Shown in pieces: positions 1 through 5,392 of a stretch of DNA of 5,392 nucleotides. Source of the stretch: Clostridia bacterium. GTDB lineage: Bacteria; Bacillota; Clostridia; UBA1381. The first letter of the stretch is position 1; each line of letters begins with the position of its first letter. The notes below the pieces were generated by a model, which saw only the letters and a program-made list of their open reading frames with translations, did not search any database and was not told where the DNA came from. The DNA is taken from NCBI GenBank assembly GCA_017521775.1, contig JAFXBO010000094.1, forward strand, positions 1 through 5,392, read 5' to 3'. A program made the translations under genes and the position numbers.

Positions 1-648
1 GCAAAAAAAAGAGGTCTGCCAAGAAGTGCAGGACATTCTGCAGGTGCTGAAGCCTTAAAAAAGATTGTAACAGAGTGCAACAAAATGGGAATAAAGTACA
101 TAACAGTTTACGCATTTTCAACAGAGAACTGGAAAAGACCTAAGGAAGAGGTCGATTACCTTATGAATTTGTTGATGGATTATCTTAAAAATGCAAAGAC
201 AACCCTTGCCGGCGAAAATGTTGTCATTAAGGCAATCGGTTCAAGAAAAGAATTGTCCAAGGAACTTCAGGAGGAAATTATTAAAACTGAAGAATTTACA
301 AAAAATAATGATGGTATAGTGATGAATATTGCGCTTAACTATGGTTCAAGAGAGGAAATTGTGAATTCTGTAAAGGGTATTTGCAAAGAAATAATTGATG
401 GCGAGTATGGAATTGACGAAATCGATGCTCAAAAGATAAGTGAGCATCTTTATACTGCTAATCAGCCTGACCCTGATTTGATTATAAGAACAAGTGGTGA
501 AGAAAGAATAAGTAATTTCTTGCTATGGCAGTTAGCATATTCGGAGTTGTGGTTTACAAAAAAATTATGGCCTGACTTTAATGTTAATGATTTGCACAGA
601 GCTATACTTGATTATCAAAACAGGAACAGAAGGTATGGAGGTGTCTGA
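1..648 (+). CDS. uppS: Undecaprenyl diphosphate synthase (UppS), 5' end cut by the window edge
   Basis: This cis-prenyltransferase condenses isopentenyl diphosphate units onto farnesyl diphosphate to make the C55 carrier used for peptidoglycan and other wall polymers. The reading frame is open from base 1, and 215 residues are visible. The first visible Ala corresponds to the end of the DGNGRWA active-site motif, so the catalytic Asp and about 30 N-terminal residues lie upstream. The rest matches the family without gaps: RSAGHSAG (substrate-binding His at visible residue 12), AFSTENWKRP (about 38-47), and the IPP-binding block RTSGEERISNFLLWQ with Arg163, Arg169 and Ser171, plus Glu182. Adding 31 gives E. 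coli R194, R200, S202 and E213, as I recall them. It ends in the usual NRNRRYGG tail. An internal ATG at 85 lies inside the conserved fold and is not the start. The cdsA ribosome binding site is inside its 3' end. Identity is near certain. Confidence 0.97.
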   Translation, partial: AKKRGLPRSAGHSAGAEALKKIVTECNKMGIKYITVYAFSTENWKRPKEEVDYLMNLLMDYLKNAKTTLAGENVVIKAIGSRKELSKELQEEIIKTEEFTKNNDGIVMNIALNYGSREEIVNSVKGICKEIIDGEYGIDEIDAQKISEHLYTANQPDPDLIIRTSGEERISNFLLWQLAYSELWFTKKLWPDFNVNDLHRAILDYQNRNRRYGGV

Positions 649-650
649 TT

Positions 651-1442
651 ATGGTTAAAAGGCTTCTTACTTCATTTGTTGGATTAATTTTGTTTTTTGC
701 AGTTTTGTTTTTTCCATATAATGAATTATTTGTTGCGGCAGTTTTAGGGATAACCCTTATTGCAATATATGAAATACATAATGCAGTCTGCAAAAAAAGA
801 ATGTTGATGTTAGTTGGAATTTTGATGAGTATTATAATATTCATTTCAAATATCTCAGGGCATCTTGAATTTGGAATATTGATATTGTTGGCAGTATATC
901 TTTTGCTTTCTATTATTGAGTTCGGAAAAATTGAGGTGAAAACTGTATATATGCTTGGTTTTGCAACTGCAGTCTATTCAACCTTTATTTCTACAATAGC
1001 AATTATTAAGATGGAATATAATGTTGCGATAACATTTTTGCCATTCATACTTTCATGGATAACAGATACTGGGGCGTATTTTGTGGGTTGCTCAATGGGA
1101 AAACATAAACTAATCCCACATCTTAGCCCTAAAAAGACAGTTGAGGGAGCAGTTGGTGGAATTGTTGCCTGTGTATTGATATCACTTTTATATGTTTTCA
1201 TTTTAGATAAAATTGGAATATCAATATTTGGTGGAAATGATTATTTAAAAATGCTTGTTGTATCTCTTGTGGGTTCAGTGATTTCACAGCTTGGAGATTT
1301 TGCATCATCTGCAATTAAGAGAGAATTTAATGTTAAGGACTTTGGGAATATTCTTCCTGGTCACGGTGGTGTGTTAGATAGATTTGACAGTATTATATTT
1401 GTAGCACCATTTGTATATTATCTATTAAGATTATTAGCATAA
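651..1442 (+). CDS. cdsA: Phosphatidate cytidylyltransferase (CDP-diacylglycerol synthase)
   Basis: This integral membrane enzyme converts phosphatidic acid and CTP to CDP-diacylglycerol, the branch point to phosphatidylglycerol, cardiolipin and related lipids. The 263-residue protein is the usual length and strongly hydrophobic, with about seven or eight membrane segments. The family signature is complete near the C-terminus, from Ser220 through Lys223-Arg224, Lys229-Asp230, LPGHGG (235-240) and DRFD (243-246). A second conserved block contains SWITDTGAYFVG (135-146) and SPKKTVEG (159-166), with Asp139 a likely metal ligand. The start is ATG at 651, with GGAGGTG at 637-643 giving 7 nt spacing. 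That site lies inside uppS, so the two genes are co-transcribed and probably translationally coupled. In many Firmicutes dxr and rseP follow cdsA, but here a terminator comes straight after the stop. Nothing looks damaged. Confidence 0.97.
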   Translation: MVKRLLTSFVGLILFFAVLFFPYNELFVAAVLGITLIAIYEIHNAVCKKRMLMLVGILMSIIIFISNISGHLEFGILILLAVYLLLSIIEFGKIEVKTVYMLGFATAVYSTFISTIAIIKMEYNVAITFLPFILSWITDTGAYFVGCSMGKHKLIPHLSPKKTVEGAVGGIVACVLISLLYVFILDKIGISIFGGNDYLKMLVVSLVGSVISQLGDFASSAIKREFNVKDFGNILPGHGGVLDRFDSIIFVAPFVYYLLRLLA

Positions 1443-1443
1443 G

Positions 1444-1477
1444 AAAAACACCTTGCTTAAAAGGCAAGGTGTTTTTT
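1444..1477. terminator. Bidirectional intrinsic terminator between convergent cdsA and the HutP-family gene
   Basis: The arms CACCTTGC (1449-1456) and GCAAGGTG (1464-1471) form an 8 bp perfect stem around a 7-nt loop. Flanking A's (1444-1448) and T's (1472-1477) extend it. Read rightward, six T's follow the stem and end the uppS-cdsA transcript just after the cdsA stop. Read leftward, the complement of the A run supplies the U tract for the opposite operon. The stop codon of the minus-strand gene (1478-1476) overlaps the right end of the structure, so the two convergent units share one compact terminator. Confidence 0.9.
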
Positions 1478-1886
1478 ATACTGCTCTGTGTCCGAGTCCG
1501 ATAACAACATCATTCATATTAAGTAGACCAACGGCAAAGAATACGCATACACAAATGTGAGAATCACATCTTGCAATTGCTATCTTTCCACCTACATTAA
1601 GACCTATGGATTTACTGATTATCTGAGTGATTGCCTCGTGAGTCGCGCCTGCAACAGCACCTTCTTCGGCGTGAGTGTCCTTTATAACACCTTCTCTTTT
1701 TGAAGCGACGACAGCTCTTTCAATAATTTTTGTGACAGAGGTTGAAAACTCGCCTCCAAAATCTATTGCTGCACAAACAATATCTGTCTGATTAAGTGTT
1801 TCCTTTAATACGTTTTCTTCTATACGGTCATTTGTCATTGCCAACTTGATAGCAGCTTTTGATACTTCCTTACTTCCGTTTTGCAT
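1476..1886 (-). CDS. HutP-family protein (putative RNA-binding antiterminator-like regulator)
   Basis: A 136-residue protein resembling HutP, the Bacillus antiterminator that binds hut leader RNA when loaded with L-histidine and Mg2+. By hand alignment, TKIIERAVVASKREGVI (52-68) matches the Bacillus HKVIAAIETASKKSGVI stretch, GAVAGATHEAI (76-86) matches HALYHATMEAL, and the C-terminal VIGLGHRAV matches FGVGINHI. Length and the glycine-rich end fit the family. The metal-binding His73 and His77 of Bacillus HutP fall on Gly76 and Gly80, so the ligand is probably different; His72, His83, His110 and His133 lie elsewhere. Cys107, Cys112 and Cys114 lie in and next to a predicted beta strand. The start is ATG at 1886-1884, with GGAG at 1899-1896 (9 nt spacing) overlapping the stop region of the preceding gene, only 4 bp away. 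It is last in an operon with a flavoprotein, and no histidine-utilisation gene is nearby. The family call is good; the target and ligand are unknown. Confidence 0.8.
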   Translation of the reverse strand: MQNGSKEVSKAAIKLAMTNDRIEENVLKETLNQTDIVCAAIDFGGEFSTSVTKIIERAVVASKREGVIKDTHAEEGAVAGATHEAITQIISKSIGLNVGGKIAIARCDSHICVCVFFAVGLLNMNDVVIGLGHRAV

Positions 1887-1890
1887 AGCT

Positions 1891-3138
1891 TTAATCTCCG
1901 TTTCTTAATTTTTCTATAATACTCATTGCAGCAAGATAGCCTGTTGAATATGCAATTTGCAGATTAAATCCGCCTGTATATGCATCAACATCAATAACCT
2001 CTCCTGCAAAATATAAATTTTCCGTTATTTTTGATTCCATTGTTGATGGATTTATTTCGCTGACTTTAATTCCACCTGAGGTTATGATAGCCTCTTCGAT
2101 AGGTCTGAATTCTTTTACACTCACTTTAAGATTTTTCATTGTGTCAATGAGAGCGTGTCGTTCTTCCTTTGTGATAGAGTTGACCTCTTTGTGTTCAGGA
2201 ATATTTGAAAGCCTGATTATTAAGGGAATTAAAGCCTTTGGTAAAAGCTCATCAAGTGCATTTATTATATGTTTATTCTTAAATTGTTCAAAATCCCTGC
2301 AAATTCTTTTATCAAGTTTTTCAAAATCGAGTGCTGGTTTTAAATCTATTGAAATGATATATTTTTCATTATCTATATTTTTCATATGGGCAGAAGCAGA
2401 CAGAATAACAGGTCCACTCACACCAAAATGCGTAAACAACATTTCTCCGAAGTCTGAGTAAATTTTTTTGTTTTTGGAATTAAAAACGGAAATCTCAATA
2501 TTTTTAAGAGAAAGTCCCATCAAATCTTTTACCCATTTTTCATTTGTAACAATAGGGATTAGTGATGGTTTTGGAGTGATTATGGAGTGTCCGACACTTT
2601 TAGCTAATTCATATCCACCACCATCAGAGCCTGTCAATGGATATGAGCATCCACCTGTAGCTAAAATAACATAATCAGCCTTATAAACATCTTTCTTTGT
2701 TTTAACACCCGTTATTTTGTTGTTTTCAGTTAAAAGTTTTATTACCTCGTCATTAATTAATGTGACATTTTTTGATAATGCATATTTTTTTAGTGCATCT
2801 GCAACTTCTTTTGCTGAATCTGATTGTGGAAAAACTCTTTCTCCTCTTTCAACCTTTGTTTTAACTCCTAAACTTTCCAACAGAGATATTATATCCATAT
2901 TTGTAAAGGAGTAAAAGGCGCTGTATAAAAACCTTGGGTTAGTAGGGACATTGTTTATAAATTCCTCGATGTCTGCATTATTTGTGATATTGCATCTGCC
3001 TTTTCCTGTAATTCTCAATTTTTTTCCTAAGAATTTATTTTTCTCTATTAAAATAACCTTGTCACATTCTTTTGAAAGAGTTCCACAGGCAATCATTCCT
3101 GCAGGACCTCCACCTATTACTATTGCAGTTTTTTTCAT
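1891..3138 (-). CDS. NAD(P)/FAD-dependent oxidoreductase, HI0933/YhiN/BaiN family
   Basis: A 415-residue soluble flavoprotein of the HI0933-like family, which includes E. coli YhiN, clostridial BaiN and proteins annotated as aminoacetone oxidase-like. The N-terminus holds the Rossmann FAD-binding motif GGGPAG (9-14), with acidic Glu32 at the end of the second strand for the ribose. It is followed by the family block KKLRITGKGRCNITN (39-53). ATGG (160-163), GEMLFTHFGVSGP (231-243), TSGGI (353-357) and the C-terminal FAD contact region LYFAGEVIDVDAYTGGFN (375-392) are all present. No signal peptide or membrane segment is seen. The substrate cannot be told from sequence, and bile-acid reduction should not be assumed from the BaiN name. 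ATG at 3138 overlaps the upstream regulator stop as ATGA. Ribosome binding candidates are AAGGA right before the ATG and GGAG 12 nt before it, so coupling to upstream translation is likely. Confidence 0.9.
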   Translation of the reverse strand: MKKTAIVIGGGPAGMIACGTLSKECDKVILIEKNKFLGKKLRITGKGRCNITNNADIEEFINNVPTNPRFLYSAFYSFTNMDIISLLESLGVKTKVERGERVFPQSDSAKEVADALKKYALSKNVTLINDEVIKLLTENNKITGVKTKKDVYKADYVILATGGCSYPLTGSDGGGYELAKSVGHSIITPKPSLIPIVTNEKWVKDLMGLSLKNIEISVFNSKNKKIYSDFGEMLFTHFGVSGPVILSASAHMKNIDNEKYIISIDLKPALDFEKLDKRICRDFEQFKNKHIINALDELLPKALIPLIIRLSNIPEHKEVNSITKEERHALIDTMKNLKVSVKEFRPIEEAIITSGGIKVSEINPSTMESKITENLYFAGEVIDVDAYTGGFNLQIAYSTGYLAAMSIIEKLRNGD

Positions 3139-3995
3139 TCCTTATCATATACTCCATATTCTTCCCAGATATTTTCAAGGTCTTCAAAGTTCTTCTTGAT
3201 ATATTCACTTTGTTTCATACCCAAAGCTGCAATCAAAGCATTCACAACGCTAAAAGGTGCAACAAGAGAGTCAACAAAGGAATTTATATCACTTTTAGCA
3301 GTTAATGAGTAATCTGCTATTCTGACTATTGGTGATGTTTGACTGTCTGTAATTCCGATTACAGTAGCGCCTCTTTTTGATGCGTATTCAAGTAGTTTTA
3401 TAATATTCTTTGAGTATCTTGGAAAGCTCATTCCTATTATAACATCATTTTCGTTTATGTGCATTGCTTGTTCGAACATATCTGAAGCATCTGCAGAGCT
3501 TATGAGTTTTGTGTTATCAAACATAAGACGAAAATAAAAATCAGTAAAACTTGCAAGAGATGCAGCACTTCTTATTCCTGTGATATAAATATTTTTAGCA
3601 TTTAATATGGCATTAACTGCACTGTCAAATTGTTGTTTGTCTATTTCTTCAAGAGTGTGTTCAATCATCCTGACATCTGATTTTAAGACTGATGAAAGAA
3701 TGTTCTCATCATCAAGATGTCTTGAAGCTATTTCCATACGCTTAAGAGAATTCGATTGGGTAACGGTTAACTGTCTTAGTCTTTTTTGCATTTGTGGGTA
3801 GCCGTCAAAGCCGATTTCGGATGCAAAACGGACAACAGTTGATTCACTTACACCAATTGTTTCGCTTAATACTGCTGCAGTCATATATGCAGCCTTATCA
3901 TAATTTTCAAGAATATATGTAGCAATAAGTATTTGTCTTTTTGAAAAAGTGTTAAGATTATCTTTAAGATAGGTTAAAATATCTAATGATTCCAT
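3135..3995 (-). CDS. MurR/RpiR-family transcriptional regulator (HTH-SIS)
   Basis: A 286-residue regulator with the two-domain RpiR layout. The N-terminal helix-turn-helix domain spans about residues 1-77, with the recognition region TAAVLSETIGVSESTVVRF near 39-57 and the typical IGFDGYPQMQ follow-on. A C-terminal SIS domain spans about 128-256 (NIYITGIRSA at 135-144, MSFPRYSKN at 189-197, VIGITDS at 212-218). SIS domains of this family usually bind phosphorylated sugars or amino sugars. This one carries SFPRYS where sugar-phosphate isomerases have SGxT-like loops, so the effector is uncertain. I chose ATG at 3995 because GAGGG (4007-4003) sits 7 nt upstream. An in-frame TTG at 4013 would add six residues but lies almost at the predicted transcript 5' end. 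It is the first gene of a three-gene operon and overlaps the flavoprotein gene by 4 bp. It likely controls its own operon, which is inference. Confidence 0.92.
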   Translation of the reverse strand: MESLDILTYLKDNLNTFSKRQILIATYILENYDKAAYMTAAVLSETIGVSESTVVRFASEIGFDGYPQMQKRLRQLTVTQSNSLKRMEIASRHLDDENILSSVLKSDVRMIEHTLEEIDKQQFDSAVNAILNAKNIYITGIRSAASLASFTDFYFRLMFDNTKLISSADASDMFEQAMHINENDVIIGMSFPRYSKNIIKLLEYASKRGATVIGITDSQTSPIVRIADYSLTAKSDINSFVDSLVAPFSVVNALIAALGMKQSEYIKKNFEDLENIWEEYGVYDKE

Positions 3996-4026
3996 ATGAG
4001 CACCCTCTAACAAATTAATTAAGGTT

Positions 4027-4055
4027 ATTTTATCACAAATGGATATTTATGTAAA
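4027..4055 (-). promoter_or_regulatory. Sigma-A-type promoter of the rpiR-flavoprotein-HutP operon
   Basis: On the minus strand a -35 box TTTACA (4055-4050) and a -10 box TAAAAT (4032-4027) are separated by exactly 17 bp, with TGTGA just before the -10 resembling an extended -10. Transcription would start near 4020, giving a leader of about 25 nt that contains the GAGGG ribosome binding site. This short leader also argues against the TTG at 4013 as the start codon. The match is strong, but AT-rich sequence makes chance matches possible. Confidence 0.75.
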
Positions 4056-4058
4056 GAG

Positions 4059-4079
4059 TAATTTTCAAAATAAAAATTA
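4059..4079. repeat. Short inverted repeat between the divergent promoters (possible operator)
   Basis: TAATTTT (4059-4065) and AAAATTA (4073-4079) form a perfect 7 bp inverted repeat around a 7-bp centre. It lies wholly between the two -35 boxes, with its centre near 4069. The position suits binding by a dimeric regulator such as the adjacent RpiR protein, or an A/T-rich UP element serving either promoter. The local sequence is nearly all A and T, so the repeat could be chance. Confidence 0.3.
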
Positions 4080-4089
4080 TTAAAAAGTA

Positions 4090-4118
4090 TTGACAACAGG
4101 GAAAGGGTGTGTTAAAAT
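4090..4118 (+). promoter_or_regulatory. Sigma-A promoter of the infC-rpmI-rplT operon
   Basis: A consensus -35 box TTGACA (4090-4095) is followed by a 17 bp spacer and a near-consensus -10 box TAAAAT (4113-4118). Transcription would begin around 4125, immediately before the structured leader, leaving roughly 140 nt of untranslated RNA ahead of infC. This is the strongest promoter in the window, as expected for ribosomal protein genes. Confidence 0.9.
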
Positions 4119-4124
4119 ATATTG

Positions 4125-4234
4125 GTAAAAACAAGCAGAGCTTATCCGCTCTCACCGTACGATTAATGTTTTGCGGTAGATATTGGCTTATAATAAGCAG
4201 GTATTTTGGCGGATAGTTTTGTATCCGTTTTTTT
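4125..4234 (+). ncRNA. infC operon leader, L20-leader-type autoregulatory element
   Basis: The untranslated RNA ahead of infC-rpmI-rplT is highly structured, as in Firmicutes where ribosomal protein L20 binds the leader and promotes premature termination. Visible helices are AGAGC/GCTCT (4137-4141 with 4148-4152), ACCGTA/TGCGGT (4154-4159 with 4172-4177), GCTTA/TAAGC (4186-4190 with 4194-4198), and the terminator at 4208-4234. Alternative long-range pairing is possible: GCTTA (4140-4144) with TAAGC (4194-4198), and TATCCGC (4143-4149) with GCGGATA (4209-4215). The second would consume the left arm of the terminator and allow read-through. Identification rests on position and architecture. I could not match it against the Rfam L20 leader model, and the 5' boundary is inferred from the promoter. 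Confidence 0.75.
4208..4234 (+). terminator. Attenuator terminator in the infC leader
   Basis: CGGATA (4210-4215) pairs perfectly with TATCCG (4222-4227) around a 6-nt loop, extended by two G-U pairs at the base, and is followed directly by seven T's (4228-4234). It lies between the promoter and the infC ribosome binding site with no gene in front of it, so it must act as a conditional terminator, not an end-of-operon one. Its right arm TATCCG is duplicated at 4143-4148, which offers a competing partner for the left arm. Confidence 0.85.
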
Positions 4235-4251
4235 GTTATATTTTTTAGCTT

Positions 4252-4267
4252 GGAGGGGATTTATATA
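4252..4267 (+). promoter_or_regulatory. infC ribosome binding site and non-canonical AUA start
   Basis: GGAGGGG (4252-4258) is a strong Shine-Dalgarno sequence. The in-frame codons after it are ATT (4259), TAT (4262), ATA (4265) and GCT (4268). ATA at 4265 has ideal spacing (6 nt from the end of the purine tract, 8 nt from GGAGG). ATT at 4259 directly abuts the tract, and TTG at 4250 overlaps it, so neither is likely. Starting at 4265 gives the N-terminus (M)[12 protein letters not shown], typical of clostridial IF3. No ATG occurs in frame before the conserved region. Confidence 0.75.
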
Positions 4268-4777
4268 GCTAGCAAAGAATTGCAAATCAACGAAGAAATT
4301 CGTGATGCAGAGGTCAGAGTTATAAGTGACAATGGAGAACAGCTTGGCATTATGTCAGGAAAGCAAGCATGGGAATTGGCTATGGATAAAGGTTTGGATA
4401 TCGTTAAGATTTCTCCGAATGCTGAGCCACCTGTTTGTAAAATTATGGACTATGGAAAGTATAAGTTTGAGGCTGCAAAACGAGAAAAGGAAAATCGTAA
4501 GAATCAGAAGGTTGTTAACACAAAAGAGGTTCAACTTTCACCGTCTATCGATACTAATGATTTCAACACCAAGTGTAATCATGCCATCAGATTTTTGAAA
4601 AATGGTGACAAGGTTAAGGTTTCAGTAAGATTCAGAGGAAGAGAAATCAGCCATTCGGAGATGGGCGAAACTTTGTTGCTTAGATTCGCAGAAAATGTTA
4701 AAGAATTTGGCAATATGGATAAAACACCAAAGCTTGAAGGCAGAAACATGGTTATGTTTTTAGTTCCGATAGCGTAA
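4265..4777 (+). CDS. infC: Translation initiation factor IF-3
   Basis: IF-3 binds the 30S subunit, prevents premature 50S joining and checks the start codon-initiator tRNA pairing. From the AUA start the protein is 170 residues, a normal length. The N-domain begins with ELQINEEIR and carries the IF-3 signature [14 protein letters not shown] at about 59-72. A lysine/arginine-rich linker (about 73-82) leads to the C-domain, which includes [14 protein letters not shown] (about 87-100) and [10 protein letters not shown] (about 118-127) for 16S rRNA contact. The gene ends in tandem TAA codons at 4775-4780. It is first in infC-rpmI-rplT, under the attenuated leader. Because IF-3 rejects non-AUG starts, a rare start codon gives negative autoregulation of its own synthesis, as established for AUU-started infC in E. 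coli. The exact start is the only doubt. Confidence 0.96.
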   Translation: MASKELQINEEIRDAEVRVISDNGEQLGIMSGKQAWELAMDKGLDIVKISPNAEPPVCKIMDYGKYKFEAAKREKENRKNQKVVNTKEVQLSPSIDTNDFNTKCNHAIRFLKNGDKVKVSVRFRGREISHSEMGETLLLRFAENVKEFGNMDKTPKLEGRNMVMFLVPIA

Positions 4778-4806
4778 TAATTAAAGTTCTGGAAGGAGTG
4801 TTACAA

Positions 4807-5004
4807 ATGCCTAAAATAAAAACACACAGAGGTGCGGCAAAAAGATTCAACCTTACAAAAAAGGGTAAAGTTAAGATGAACAAAGCTTTTAGAAGACACA
4901 TTCTTAACAAGAAAACAACAAAGAGAAAGAGACATTTAAGAAAGCAGGCTTATTGTTCAGCAGCAAATGCAGCTGTAATCAAAAAGCTTATTCCTTACAA
5001 ATAA
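4807..5004 (+). CDS. rpmI: Large ribosomal subunit protein L35 (bL35)
   Basis: A 65-residue, highly basic protein of the 50S subunit that matches L35 throughout: the [14 protein letters not shown] start, the TKKGKVK segment, the [20 protein letters not shown] core and a short IKKLIPY tail. Its length is standard. I take ATG at 4807, since L35 proteins begin with MPK and the strong GGAAGGAG at 4791-4798 is 8 nt upstream. An in-frame GTG at 4798 lies within that site and is rejected. It follows infC by 29 nt and precedes rplT by 23 nt in the conserved infC-rpmI-rplT order. Expression is expected to follow the L20 leader control. Confidence 0.98.
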   Translation: MPKIKTHRGAAKRFNLTKKGKVKMNKAFRRHILNKKTTKRKRHLRKQAYCSAANAAVIKKLIPYK

Positions 5005-5027
5005 TCGGAAAGAGAGGTATATAACCA

Positions 5028-5381
5028 ATGGCAAGAGTTAAAGGTGCTTTAAATACAAGAAAGAAACATAAGAAAATTTTGAAGCTTGCAAAGGGCTTCA
5101 GAGGTGGAGAAAGCAGAATTTACAGAACTGCTAATCAGGCTGTTATGCGTTCAATGCAGAATGCATATATCGGAAGAAAGCGCAGAAAAAGAGATTTCAG
5201 AAGATTGTGGATAACAAGAATTTCTGCTGCTGCAAAGATGAATGGTATGAACTATTCAACATTTATGAATGGCTTGAAGAAGGCTAATATCGATATTAAC
5301 AGAAAGATGCTTTCTGAAATTGCTATCGCAGACCCTGCTGCATTCGCTAAGTTAGTTGAAACTGCAAAAGCTGCAAGATAA
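5028..5381 (+). CDS. rplT: Large ribosomal subunit protein L20 (bL20)
   Basis: A 117-residue, very basic protein needed early in 50S assembly, where its N-terminal extension binds 23S rRNA. The sequence is colinear with the family: [16 protein letters not shown] and [10 protein letters not shown] at the N-terminus, then [36 protein letters not shown], and the globular C-terminal part with [13 protein letters not shown] and [12 protein letters not shown] at 5028 is preceded by AGAGAGGT (about 10 nt spacing from AGAGG). L20 is also the presumed repressor of this operon through the leader at 4125-4234. The stop is at 5379-5381, and only 11 nt of unassigned sequence remain before the window ends, so the operon terminator is not seen. 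Confidence 0.98.
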   Translation: MARVKGALNTRKKHKKILKLAKGFRGGESRIYRTANQAVMRSMQNAYIGRKRRKRDFRRLWITRISAAAKMNGMNYSTFMNGLKKANIDINRKMLSEIAIADPAAFAKLVETAKAAR

Positions 5382-5392
5382 TTGAAAAAATA

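Noticed and set aside
85..87. ATG at 85 as the uppS start
   Set aside because: The frame is open back to base 1 and encodes conserved UppS sequence including RSAGHSAG, so the gene extends beyond the window.
602..1201. Minus-strand open frames opposite uppS/cdsA
   Set aside because: They lie antisense to clearly conserved genes, show no recognisable domain, and the first would span the uppS-cdsA junction.
2084..3305. Several plus-strand open frames opposite the flavoprotein and regulator genes
   Set aside because: They are antisense to well-conserved coding regions, have no family resemblance or ribosome binding sites, and have compositions typical of shadow frames.
3996..4013. TTG at 4013 as the start of the RpiR-family regulator
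   Set aside because: It lies about 7 nt from the predicted transcription start, leaving no room for a ribosome binding site. ATG at 3995 has GAGGG 7 nt upstream.
4137..4200. Repeated AAGCAG (4133-4138, 4195-4200) as a possible CRISPR-like or mobile-element repeat
   Set aside because: Only two short copies exist, and both lie in RNA helices of the infC leader, which explains them better.
4250..4261. TTG at 4250 or ATT at 4259 as the infC start codon
   Set aside because: TTG overlaps the Shine-Dalgarno sequence and ATT directly abuts it. ATA at 4265 has normal spacing and gives the expected N-terminus. ATT remains the second choice.
4326..4598. A 90-residue plus-strand frame inside infC
   Set aside because: It is a frame-shifted reading of infC with no recognisable family, and the IF-3 frame is fully conserved across the same bases.
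4798..4806. GTG at 4798 as the start of rpmI
   Set aside because: It is part of the GGAAGGAG ribosome binding site region, and L35 proteins characteristically begin MPK, which matches ATG at 4807.

Overview
The window reads as a chromosomal core-gene region from a low-GC Gram-positive bacterium, most likely of the class Clostridia. The basis is the AT-rich sequence, strong GGAGG-type ribosome binding sites, sigma-A-like promoters with 17 bp spacers, an attenuator-type leader in front of infC-rpmI-rplT, and a clostridial-type HutP-family protein. Genus or species cannot be assigned from the sequence alone. There is no sign of a mobile element, CRISPR array, tRNA or rRNA.

Layout. (1) Positions 1-1442, plus strand: the 3' part of uppS (undecaprenyl diphosphate synthase, cut by the window edge), then cdsA (phosphatidate cytidylyltransferase) with a 2 bp gap. 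These supply the lipid carrier for cell-wall synthesis and CDP-diacylglycerol for phospholipids. A strong hairpin at 1444-1477 ends this unit and works in both directions. (2) Positions 1476-3995, minus strand: a tightly packed three-gene operon transcribed as rpiR-like regulator, HI0933/YhiN/BaiN-family flavoprotein, HutP-family protein. It has a 4 bp ATGA overlap, then a 4 bp gap, and is driven by a good promoter at 4027-4055. (3) Positions 4027-4118: two divergent promoters back to back, with a small AT-rich inverted repeat between their -35 boxes. (4) Positions 4090-5381, plus strand: the translation operon infC-rpmI-rplT (IF3, L35, L20) behind a roughly 125-nt leader with competing structures and an intrinsic terminator, as expected for an L20 autoregulatory leader. 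infC has no ATG, GTG or well-placed TTG start. It most probably begins at an AUA codon at 4265.

Most of this is conserved housekeeping biology. The less ordinary parts are the rpiR-flavoprotein-HutP operon, in which two presumed regulators flank an orphan flavoenzyme; the HutP-family protein that by hand alignment lacks the histidines used for metal/histidine binding in Bacillus HutP; the AUA start of infC; and the competing-helix architecture of its leader. I do not see a clearly new large system in this window.
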